A stretch of DNA of 64,000 nt from contig NZ_MVHT01000013.1 in NCBI RefSeq assembly GCF_002086275.1, positions 28,570 through 92,569 on the forward strand, written 5' to 3'. The notes under the pieces are model-generated. The model did not search any database. It saw only the letters and a program-made list of their open reading frames with translations, and was not told the origin of the DNA. The stretch is from Mycobacterium intermedium. Its GTDB lineage: Bacteria > Actinomycetota > Actinomycetes > Mycobacteriales > Mycobacteriaceae. Of the stretch, positions 55,883 through 63,079 are shown piece after piece. Numbering within the stretch: position 1 is the first letter of the stretch; the number at the start of each line of letters is the position of its first letter. The position numbers and the translations under genes were made by a program.

Positions 55883-57222
55883 CAGAGTCGTCCCATCCAG
55901 CTGTTGAACAGGCCATCGGGGTCGTATTCGCCGCGTACTCGATCCAGCTTGGCCATGGCCGCATCACTGGCGAACCGTGCCGGACGCTGCCCTAGGTTCT
56001 CGTCGGCAAGCTGGATTCCGACGGCCAGGTCGGACATCGCCACCATGTTGGACCGCGCCCAATCGCCGTACTTGGCCTCGTCCGCCGGGTCCTTCCACGA
56101 ACCGTAGAGCGCCAGATAGATGTCGGCTTCGATGCTGTAGGCCATGTCTTGACGTGGAGGTACCGGTCCCCAGTTCAGCCAGAGGAAATGGGCCGGATGC
56201 CCGGGCATCGTGTCCAGGATGTTGTGGATGCCTGGCAGCAGGTCCTCGGCGGAGGCCGAAGTCCACATGTTGTCCACCGCGTAATAGTGGTCCGACAGGT
56301 AGTGGCTCATCGCCACGTCGTACCAGGTAGGCAAATCGGTTGGCAGGTAAGGGATTTTGACGAGCGCCTGATCAGCGACCGGGCAGGTGCCGAAAAGGGC
56401 GAGGGCCTGTTCGGCCTCGGCTTCCGAGTCGGCGAATGCGGGCGAGGCAAACGTGATGACGGGGACGTCGATGCCCATGTTCGGTTCACCGCGAGACGCG
56501 ACGGCCTGCAGCTCGACGCGGGGGTCGACCTCGGCGCCGACCGCGCGGGCCCAGGTGAATACCTCGTCGGCAAGCTCGAACGGGTACACGTACACGCTGG
56601 TGCCGCAAACAGCCGGCTTGGGATACAGCTTGAGGTAGAACGATGTCACGACCCCGAAGAACCCGGGCCCCGCGCCCCGCGCCGCCCAGTAGAGGTCGGG
56701 GTGCTGATCCTCGCTGCAGTGCACCTGCTCGCCGTCGGCGGTGATCACGTCGAGGCCGATGACGCTCTCCACGGCCGGCCCGTAAATGCGGCTGTTCCAA
56801 CCGTATCCGCCCTGCAGCAGGTAGCCGCCGAGGCAGACGCCTTTGCAGTGGCCGCCTGGGAAGAACAGGTTTTCTGCCTCCAGGTCGGCCATGAGCAGGC
56901 TGCCCCCCTTACCGGGACCGGCGACGGCAACACCCTTTTCGGCGTCGATGCCGGCGTGATCGAGGCGACTGACGTCGAGCAGGACCGATCCGTCGCGCAG
57001 ATGGCTGGCGGCGAAACTGTGTCCGCCCGAGACGATGCTGACCCGGTGGCCGTTGGCCTTGGCATAGCTCAGCGCCGCTTTGATGTCGTCGGCGTCGGTG
57101 GCCTGGACGATCACTTCGGGATATCGCGTCGGCACGCGTTGGTGCCAGACTGTCCCCCGACGGGCCTCCTCGTAACCGTCATCACCACGGAAGTAGTGGC
57201 GCCCGGCGGGTAACGCACTCAT
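55882..57222 (-). CDS. FAD-linked oxidase of the berberine-bridge / VAO family (Rv1774-like)
   Basis: A 446-residue oxidase with an N-terminal PCMH FAD-binding domain (VSGGHSFAASHLRDGSVLLD) and C-terminal BBE segment (YDPDGLFNSW). The His of GGHSFA and the Cys of GGHCKGVCLGGYLLQGGYGW sit at the two positions that bind FAD covalently in berberine-bridge enzymes, so bicovalent FAD is possible. These enzymes oxidise alcohols, sugars or phenols. The ATG has AGGAGG six bases upstream. It is divergent from an IclR regulator (67 bp) and coupled to the PhlG-like gene. Confidence 0.87.
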   Translation of the reverse strand: MSALPAGRHYFRGDDGYEEARRGTVWHQRVPTRYPEVIVQATDADDIKAALSYAKANGHRVSIVSGGHSFAASHLRDGSVLLDVSRLDHAGIDAEKGVAVAGPGKGGSLLMADLEAENLFFPGGHCKGVCLGGYLLQGGYGWNSRIYGPAVESVIGLDVITADGEQVHCSEDQHPDLYWAARGAGPGFFGVVTSFYLKLYPKPAVCGTSVYVYPFELADEVFTWARAVGAEVDPRVELQAVASRGEPNMGIDVPVITFASPAFADSEAEAEQALALFGTCPVADQALVKIPYLPTDLPTWYDVAMSHYLSDHYYAVDNMWTSASAEDLLPGIHNILDTMPGHPAHFLWLNWGPVPPRQDMAYSIEADIYLALYGSWKDPADEAKYGDWARSNMVAMSDLAVGIQLADENLGQRPARFASDAAMAKLDRVRGEYDPDGLFNSWMGRL

Positions 57223-57254
57223 CCAGACCTCCTATTAGGTCCACAATCCGGATC

Positions 57255-57284
57255 TTTAAAGTCCGTGATGCGGTCACTATAGTG
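57255..57284 (+). promoter_or_regulatory. Promoter and palindrome before the IclR gene (probable leaderless start)
   Basis: TTTAAA (57255-57260) and TATAGT (57278-57283) are spaced 17 bp, and the IclR GTG begins 6 bp after the -10, so the transcript would start at or next to the start codon (leaderless). The -10 lies inside a perfect palindrome CACTATAGTG (57275-57284), a likely autoregulatory site for the IclR protein. Confidence 0.55.
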
Positions 57285-57289
57285 GAACC

Positions 57290-58036
57290 GTGGGGCAAAC
57301 GGAACGGCATTCAGCAACCAATCGCGACGAGGGGATACAGGTACTGCGTCGGGCCGCGGCCGCGTTGGACGAGATAGCCGCGGAACCGGGAACCTTGCGG
57401 CTCGTCGACCTCGGCGAGCGGCTGGGTTTGGCCAAGTCGACCGTGCGTCGGTTGATGGTCGGCCTGACCGAAGTCGGGTTGGTCAGTGCGGACTCGCATG
57501 GCCGATTCTCGCTCGGTGAGCGCTTGCTGGGATTCGGCAGCTCCACCGGCGCGCACATCTCGGCGATATTCCGACCGACCATCGAACGGGTAGCGCGCGC
57601 AACCGACGGTGAAACAGTTGACCTGTCCCTACTGCGCGGCCACCGCATGTTGTTCATCGACCAGATCGAATCGACACACCGCCTTCGCGCGGTTTCGGCC
57701 GTCGGAGTCCGATTCCCGTTGGACGCAACGGCCAACGGAAAGGCGGCGCTTGCCGCGCTGGACGACGCCGATGCCGAGGCGGCACTTTCCCGGTTCGACG
57801 CCGAGACAGCCGATAAGCTGCGCGACGAGGTCGCCGAGGTCAGGCGCACGGGAATCGCTTTCGACCGGGACGAACACACGCAAGGCATCTCCGCGGCGGC
57901 GATTGCCAAGCGCATCAGCGGCGACAACGTGGTGGCGATCTCGGTGCCAACTCCAACCGAGCGGTTCCTCGAGAAGGAGCAGCGCATCGTCGCGGCATTG
58001 CGCGCAGCCGCCGACTCGCCGGCCTGGACACGCTGA
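57290..58036 (+). CDS. IclR family transcriptional regulator (Rv1773c-like)
   Basis: A 248-residue regulator. The N-terminal winged helix (LRLVDLGERLGLAKSTVRRL) is followed by an IclR effector domain (HRMLFIDQIESTHRLRAVSA, VPTPTERFLEKEQRIVAALR). It is divergent from the FAD oxidase / PhlG-like pair, which it probably controls in response to an aromatic or related effector. The GTG start is preceded by a -10 at leaderless distance. A strong hairpin lies between its stop and the convergent ANTAR-like gene. Confidence 0.9.
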   Translation: MGQTERHSATNRDEGIQVLRRAAAALDEIAAEPGTLRLVDLGERLGLAKSTVRRLMVGLTEVGLVSADSHGRFSLGERLLGFGSSTGAHISAIFRPTIERVARATDGETVDLSLLRGHRMLFIDQIESTHRLRAVSAVGVRFPLDATANGKAALAALDDADAEAALSRFDAETADKLRDEVAEVRRTGIAFDRDEHTQGISAAAIAKRISGDNVVAISVPTPTERFLEKEQRIVAALRAAADSPAWTR

Positions 58037-58070
58037 CCATGTGCCAACACGTGGCCGCAGAACGAAGTCA

Positions 58071-58107
58071 GCGCGGCCGCGGTACTTCCCCATTACCGCG
58101 GCCGCGC
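58071..58107. terminator. Bidirectional terminator between IclR and ANTAR-like genes
   Basis: A perfect inverted repeat with 14-bp arms, GCGCGGCCGCGGTA and TACCGCGGCCGCGC, around a 9-base loop. It lies between two convergent genes, 35 bp after the IclR stop and 12 bp after the ANTAR-like stop, and can end both transcripts. Confidence 0.7.
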
Positions 58108-58118
58108 TCACCCCGCGT

Positions 58119-58412
58119 CTAACCAGTTGGCACCGGGGATCCGGCGAACAGGTGACCCCACTCGTGACGAGCCGCCGACTGAGCGTCCACAAGTGAGTGC
58201 GCCGAGTCGCGACCATCGCCGGCAAGGTGGACCAGTGCCCATGCCATCGCGAATATCGGAACTCGGTGTCGCTGTGCGGCAGTGTGTAGTTCGTCGAAGG
58301 CCGCCTCGGAGCGGCAACGACGGACACCCATGAGAATCCCCCGTGCAGTGTCGAGTATGCGGCCGGAGTCTGGACCCCACGACAGATGTGCGGGAGCCCA
58401 ATTGGACGTCAT
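58119..58412 (-). CDS. Small ANTAR-like RNA-binding protein
   Basis: A 97-residue protein. The central segment ILDTARGILMGVRRCRSEAA then FDELHTAAQRHRVPIFAMAW matches the three-helix ANTAR domain (conserved Ala-x-Gly-Ile-Leu-Met and the Ala-Phe-x-x-Leu pair), which binds paired RNA hairpins to control termination. No sensor domain is attached. The start is well supported: GGGAGG lies eight bases before the ATG (MTSNWAPAHLSW). Longer frames upstream are shadows. It is unlike most ANTAR proteins, which carry a PAS, GAF or receiver domain, so another protein must provide the signal, or expression itself is the switch. The 227 bp upstream hold no gene. Confidence 0.68.
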   Translation of the reverse strand: MTSNWAPAHLSWGPDSGRILDTARGILMGVRRCRSEAAFDELHTAAQRHRVPIFAMAWALVHLAGDGRDSAHSLVDAQSAARHEWGHLFAGSPVPTG

Positions 58413-58639
58413 ACCGTGTCTACCTCCCAATAAGCGACCCACCGATCCGCACCAGCGACTGAGGCGAACATCCTCGTTGCTGATTGCGGCATCTCGCCGG
58501 TGCGGGCGTAACGCCGCACCGTGCAATGATTTGTGCATATCGACCGCGGTGCCAGACCGTCGCAGACATTGATATGGGTCTGTGACCATCCCGGTATCGG
58601 CCTGAGGTACCCGTTCGATTGCGCCGCGCGTGGCTCCAA

Positions 58640-60004
58640 TTAGGTTGCAAGGGCGAGAACTTCGTCAAATCCAGCGACGATGCACTCATGAAAGACGTCG
58701 TAGTCGGGGATCGCGGCGGTGTCGACATTGATACCCAATGAGCAGGTGTCGACATACGTCAACAACGTGATATTGACCGCCGCGCCGATCGTGGGACCGA
58801 ACGCGTACTGTGCGCGCACCGGCGCGCCGCCGAGAAAAACCGGTACCGGGATGCCGGGGACGTCGCTTGCCGTGAAGTCGACGTGCCGCAGGACCGAGCC
58901 GATGTACCACCGTGGCATCAGGTTGAGCATGCCCGCGATCAACTGCGTGTAGGGCAAGGTTTTTTCGTGGCGCACCGCGGTCGCGCGCTGGTGTATGGCC
59001 TTGATCCGTTGTGCCGGGTCGGCCTCCCCGGCGGGAACGTCGAACCGCATCAGCGTGATTTGGTTTCCCCCCATGTCGTCGGTTTCTTTCCGGAGACTGA
59101 TCGGCATCGACACATGGAGGTCGCCAACCTCAACATCGTGCTTTTCGTGGTAGACCCGCAGGCCGCCGGTCACTGCCGCGACGAATGCATCGTTGAGTGC
59201 ACCGCCGCACCGATGGGCCGCTTCGCGCAGTTGTGGCCGCGACACCTCGTACACGTCGAGATGACGGGTCAAGCTGCGCTCCTTTGTCAGCGGAGAGCCG
59301 GTGCTGTTGATGGGCCGGACCGTCCGATAGATCGATGTCGCGTGGGCCGCGGCCGATTGCACCGTGGCAAGGGGCCGACGCACACCGTCGTAGAGGAGTC
59401 GGGGCGCCCATTTGGCTGCGGTCGTCACCCCGCCGGTCAGCAGAGAAGTGTTGAAGCGCAAGGTGTCGCGATATTGTCCGAACCGGGCGGGCCGCGGCGC
59501 CTCCGCTTCGTCCGGGAGTGGCGCATGCTCGGGCACGTCTTCCGAGAGGTCGAAGAGGTTCATCGCGATCTGGACGCCGCCCACACCGTCGGTCAGGGCA
59601 TGGTGGAATTTGCAGATCAACGCCGCCGCACCGTTTTCCAACCCGTCGACCAATGTCGTCTCCCACAATGCCCGAGCCCGGTCGAAATCCTGCATCGCGG
59701 CGACCCGGGCCATCTCGAGCACATCGGCGAGCGTGCCGGATCCCGAGATGCTCACTCGCCGCAGGTGATAGTCCAGGTCGAAATCCGCGTCATACTCCCA
59801 GCGGGGCGGTGCCGGCGGCACAGATGCGACCACGCGCTCGCGGAACATGGGTAGCTTGCGACTTATCGCATCGAAACGTCGGCGGACCTCATCCCAGTCC
59901 GGGGCCCGGTCCAGCACGATCACACTCACCACGGTCGACCGTAGTCGCGGATCGCTTTCCATCGCCCAAGTGAACGTGTCGCTGTTGCGCATGAATTCGG
60001 CCAT
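58640..60004 (-). CDS. Wax ester synthase / diacylglycerol acyltransferase (Tgs family)
   Basis: A 454-residue WS/DGAT enzyme that makes triacylglycerol or wax esters from acyl-CoA. The catalytic HHxxxDG is in KFHHALTDGVGGVQ, and the conserved ND motif is in GGALNDAFVAAVTGGLR. The N-terminus MAEFMRNSDTFTWAME is typical. GGGAGG lies seven bases before the ATG. The region 64-200 bp upstream holds three sites close to the DosR (dormancy) box, so induction by hypoxia or nitric oxide is likely, as for tgs1 in M. tuberculosis. Which paralogue this is cannot be settled from here. Confidence 0.92.
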   Translation of the reverse strand: MAEFMRNSDTFTWAMESDPRLRSTVVSVIVLDRAPDWDEVRRRFDAISRKLPMFRERVVASVPPAPPRWEYDADFDLDYHLRRVSISGSGTLADVLEMARVAAMQDFDRARALWETTLVDGLENGAAALICKFHHALTDGVGGVQIAMNLFDLSEDVPEHAPLPDEAEAPRPARFGQYRDTLRFNTSLLTGGVTTAAKWAPRLLYDGVRRPLATVQSAAAHATSIYRTVRPINSTGSPLTKERSLTRHLDVYEVSRPQLREAAHRCGGALNDAFVAAVTGGLRVYHEKHDVEVGDLHVSMPISLRKETDDMGGNQITLMRFDVPAGEADPAQRIKAIHQRATAVRHEKTLPYTQLIAGMLNLMPRWYIGSVLRHVDFTASDVPGIPVPVFLGGAPVRAQYAFGPTIGAAVNITLLTYVDTCSLGINVDTAAIPDYDVFHECIVAGFDEVLALAT

Positions 60005-60067
60005 CGGGTCCTCCCGACCATAACCTACGACGAGCGACGAACGTTGTCAGTAAAATACTGGCCAGCA

Positions 60068-60103
60068 AGGACTTTCGTCCCTGCAAATGGGGCCATCAGT
60101 CCC
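60068..60103 (-). promoter_or_regulatory. Tandem DosR-like boxes upstream of the WS/DGAT gene
   Basis: Two sites match the DosR core GGGACTWWAGTCCC: AGGACTTTCGTCCC (60068-60081, 12 of 14) and GGGCCATCAGTCCC (60090-60103, 11 of 14). Their centres are 22 bp apart, two helical turns, as in many tandem DosR promoters. They lie 64-99 bp before the WS/DGAT start. Confidence 0.65.
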
Positions 60104-60110
60104 CGCCGTG

Positions 60111-60197
60111 CTAGCAGCCGAGAACCCGCCGCGGGTAGTCGTTGAGGAAGACACGATCGGGGTCGAGTCGATCCCTGACGGCCGCGAATGGTGACTT
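60111..60197 (-). pseudogene. 3'-end remnant of a second gulonolactone dehydrogenase gene
   Basis: On the minus strand this stretch reads KSPFAAVRDRLDPDRVFLND then YPRRVLGC and stop. This matches the C-terminus of the intact gene just upstream (KFIAVRDRLDPNRTFLND then YTRRVFGN and stop) without gaps. Nothing further of the enzyme is recognisable before it. It is the last ~27 codons of a lost tandem paralogue. Confidence 0.8.
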
Positions 60198-60204
60198 TGG
60201 TCCC
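60191..60204 (-). promoter_or_regulatory. Third DosR-like box
   Basis: GTGACTTTGGTCCC matches the DosR core at 12 of 14 positions. It sits at the edge of the gene remnant, about 190 bp before the WS/DGAT start, and could be a distal site for the same promoter. Confidence 0.5.
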
Positions 60205-60293
60205 TACAGCGGGGGTCTTCGGTCAATCCGACCGAGCCAGCACAATGTCGCTGTTTGGTTGTGCCGCAGCAATTTTAGGGTTGGCTCATTGGC

Positions 60294-61580
60294 TCAGTTG
60301 CCGAACACCCGGCGGGTGTAGTCGTTGAGGAACGTCCGGTTGGGATCGAGTCGATCGCGGACCGCGATGAACTTGTCCCAGTCGGGATAACGGTCCCGCA
60401 GCGTCGCCGCATTCTGGTAGTGGCGCTTGCCCCAGTGCGGACGTCCGGTGTAGTCGTCCATGATTTCCTCGACGGCCCGGAAGTAGTTTTCGAACTCCAT
60501 GCCGTTGAATTGGTGCACGGCGATGTAACAGGTTTCGCGCCCATTCGCCGTCGACAGGAAGGAGTCGTCCCCTGCTGAAAAACGCACCTCGAGCGGGAAC
60601 ATGATCGGCAGCTTGCGACGGCGCACGAGTTCGATGACCCGCTGGACCGCCTCACGGCCGTGCGCACGCGGTATCGCGTACTCCATCTCCGTGAACCTGA
60701 CGTTGCGTTGCGTCGCAAAGACCCGATAGGCGCGGTCTTGGGTGACGCCGTCCGACATCTGGCCGGCCATGAAGCGGTTCAGCCGCGGCGCCAGGTGAGG
60801 GAAACGGCGGCCGGTCTGGCAGACCAGGCTCAGCCCCCGGTTTTCCAACTCTTCACCCACGGTGCGCTTCCACTCCGGTGTCGGTTTGGGTTCCTCGTCG
60901 CTGCGCCGCATGGTGCGAGTCAGGGCCGTATCCGCGTAGGGGAAGACGAAGAACTCGAAATGGTCGTTGCCCTCGACCAATTCGTCAAGGCGGTCCAGGG
61001 TTTCGGCTAGCGGGCGCTTCTCGTCACGGCGGTGCAACGTGAACAGCGGAGCCACTCTGAGGGTGACCTGCGAAATGATTCCGAGGGCCCCGACCGCGAC
61101 CCGTGCCGCCAGGTAGTCGTCGCCCTCGGACAGGCTCAGCACCTCACCGCTGGCGGTTACCAACCGCAGCGAGACGATGTTCGCCGATAGGTTGGTAAAT
61201 CGCAGGCCCGTTCCGTGGGTCGCGGTGGAGGTCGCGCCGGTGATCGATTGGGGATCGACGTCGCCCTGATTCTCCAGCCCGAGTCCGAGCCGCTCTAATT
61301 GGGGCCCCAGCTGGCGAAGCTTTGCACCACCCTCGACCGTCACCAGGTTCTTCTCGGGGTCCGATCCGACGATCCGCTGCAAGCCGGTCAAATCGAGCAT
61401 GACGCCGTCCGTGCAGGCACAGTCGGTGAACGAATGACCGCTGCCGACGGCACGTACCCGCTCCCCTCGCTTGGCTGCCTGCGCAACCACATCGGCCAGC
61501 TCGGCTTCCGAAGTCGGCCGCACAATCGACGACGGCGCACACAACTGGTCGCCCGCCCAGTTGCTCCATCTTTGAGTCAC
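60294..61580 (-). CDS. L-gulono-1,4-lactone dehydrogenase-like FAD enzyme (Rv1771-like)
   Basis: A 428-residue enzyme of the VAO / aldonolactone oxidase family, the length I recall for Rv1771. The PCMH FAD domain shows AVGSGHSFTDCACTDGVMLD; the ALO C-terminal domain ends GRPHWGKRHYQNAATLRDRY with the HWGK motif. M. tuberculosis Rv1771 oxidises L-gulono-1,4-lactone to ascorbate with cytochrome c as acceptor. The GTG start has GGGAG upstream. A remnant of its 3' end, from a second copy, lies just downstream. Confidence 0.92.
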   Translation of the reverse strand: MTQRWSNWAGDQLCAPSSIVRPTSEAELADVVAQAAKRGERVRAVGSGHSFTDCACTDGVMLDLTGLQRIVGSDPEKNLVTVEGGAKLRQLGPQLERLGLGLENQGDVDPQSITGATSTATHGTGLRFTNLSANIVSLRLVTASGEVLSLSEGDDYLAARVAVGALGIISQVTLRVAPLFTLHRRDEKRPLAETLDRLDELVEGNDHFEFFVFPYADTALTRTMRRSDEEPKPTPEWKRTVGEELENRGLSLVCQTGRRFPHLAPRLNRFMAGQMSDGVTQDRAYRVFATQRNVRFTEMEYAIPRAHGREAVQRVIELVRRRKLPIMFPLEVRFSAGDDSFLSTANGRETCYIAVHQFNGMEFENYFRAVEEIMDDYTGRPHWGKRHYQNAATLRDRYPDWDKFIAVRDRLDPNRTFLNDYTRRVFGN

Positions 61581-61671
61581 CGCACCAACTCCCTTGTTAG
61601 CGAATTGTGATTCTCTGGTTGAGATTCCGGGTCAGCGACACCTGTTCGACTGTCCCGCAACGATTTCAGCA

Positions 61672-62904
61672 TCAGAGGAAGGTCCGTCCCTCACCCCGGT
61701 AGGTCGGCACGGTGGCCACGATTTCGGCGCCGCGGACCAAGTACAGGCGGTCGAAACGCTCACACAACTCGCCGGACTTCGTGTGACGGAAATAAACCTT
61801 GTCGCCAATCTTCAGTCGGGTGGCGGCAGCGCCGGTCAGCGGTGTTTGGACCTCGCCGGTGCCCTCTATCGGGTTGAGGTTCAACCCGATCGGCAGGTAG
61901 GGACTCGGCATACGGTCCTTTGCGCCAACCCCACTCGCGAGGTAACCGCCGCCCAGCGCGGTCACCGTTTTCTCGTCTGGCCTGCGGCATATCGGCAGCG
62001 CGAACATCGCCGCCGGTTGCAGGGTGAACGAGGAGTAGGTGTCGAACAGCGTTGGCGCATAGAACCCGGAGCCCGCGGTCGCCTCGGTCATCGCCGGCTC
62101 CTGGGCCACCAATTGCAGGTCGCCTGTGCCACCCGCGTTGACGATCTTGAGGTCCGCCACTTCGCGGACGAGTTGGACGGCGCGAGCGCGTCGTTCGCGC
62201 AACTCCGCGATTGACCGACGCTGCATCCAGCCGACGATGGCGTTTTGGACGTGCTTGCCGGCGACTCGATCGCCGAAGCCCGCGATGTGGCCCTCGTAGG
62301 ACATCAGTGCGACGAGTTTGAGGTTCGGTCGTCGCGCAATATCCTCCGCGAGGGCCCGCGCCTGCTCGGGGGTGTGCAGCGGTGAACGCCTAGGTCCGAT
62401 CTTCACGCGACCCCCGGCGGGCCAGTAGCCGGCGTCGAGATCGATGCACAGCCGCACCGGGTTAGCGGTCACGCTTTCGATCAGATCTAGGTGCTCGACG
62501 CTGTCGACCATCACGATGGGCGCCGTATCGGGGCGCTCGGCCGTGAGTTCGCCCAACTCGCGCAGCGCCGCCCGGTCGGTGCTCGGATAGGCAAGTAACA
62601 GGTTTTCGAAGCCGTGACCGGCCAGCCACAACGTCTCGGCCAGCGTGAACGTCATCAGCCCGTCGAATCGGTCATTCGAGTCGAGGATCTCGCGCTGTAA
62701 CGGCCTGCAGCGCACCGACTTCGAGGCCACCCGGATCGGCTTGTCGCCGGCCCGCGACAGCAACTGCTCGGCATTGGTCCACATCGCGTCGAGGTCGACG
62801 AACGCGAACGGCGCATCCAGTTCCGCGAATGCTTCTTCGTAGCGGCGCAGCCGGCTCGCCGCGTCCAGGCGCGCCGACCCTTCGCGACCAACCACCTCGT
62901 GCAC
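61672..62904 (-). CDS. Fold-type III PLP enzyme, D-threonine aldolase/alanine racemase-like (Rv1769-like)
   Basis: A 410-residue enzyme with an alanine-racemase-type N-terminal barrel. The PLP-binding Lys is in KPIRVASKSVRC near residue 60, and the family signatures AYPSTDRAAL, LCIDLDAGYW, LMSYEGHIAGF and NAGGTGDL follow. The C-terminal domain (KIGDKVYFRHTKSGELCERF) resembles D-serine dehydratase / D-threonine aldolase members. It probably acts on a D-amino acid. The GTG start has AAGGTGA upstream. It lies about 90 bp upstream of the gulonolactone dehydrogenase gene on the same strand. Confidence 0.87.
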   Translation of the reverse strand: MHEVVGREGSARLDAASRLRRYEEAFAELDAPFAFVDLDAMWTNAEQLLSRAGDKPIRVASKSVRCRPLQREILDSNDRFDGLMTFTLAETLWLAGHGFENLLLAYPSTDRAALRELGELTAERPDTAPIVMVDSVEHLDLIESVTANPVRLCIDLDAGYWPAGGRVKIGPRRSPLHTPEQARALAEDIARRPNLKLVALMSYEGHIAGFGDRVAGKHVQNAIVGWMQRRSIAELRERRARAVQLVREVADLKIVNAGGTGDLQLVAQEPAMTEATAGSGFYAPTLFDTYSSFTLQPAAMFALPICRRPDEKTVTALGGGYLASGVGAKDRMPSPYLPIGLNLNPIEGTGEVQTPLTGAAATRLKIGDKVYFRHTKSGELCERFDRLYLVRGAEIVATVPTYRGEGRTFL

Positions 62905-63079
62905 GCCGTCACCTTACTGAACAAGGCGTAGTTCTTACAGTGCGTTTGCCGCGTTGCGCCGCGCGATTCGCAAATCGTGATCCAACGATGTGCGGTTTGG
63001 CTGATTGCGGGCGATCGCTTTCAGCGAGAGATATGCAAAGTGCCCATTTGCACTGCGCCGGGCATCGAGTAGGGCGCGG

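Noticed and set aside
58413..58589. Upstream extension of the ANTAR-like protein to 156 residues.
   Set aside because: The strong GGGAGG ribosome site before the internal ATG, and the lack of any pattern upstream, favour the short form.
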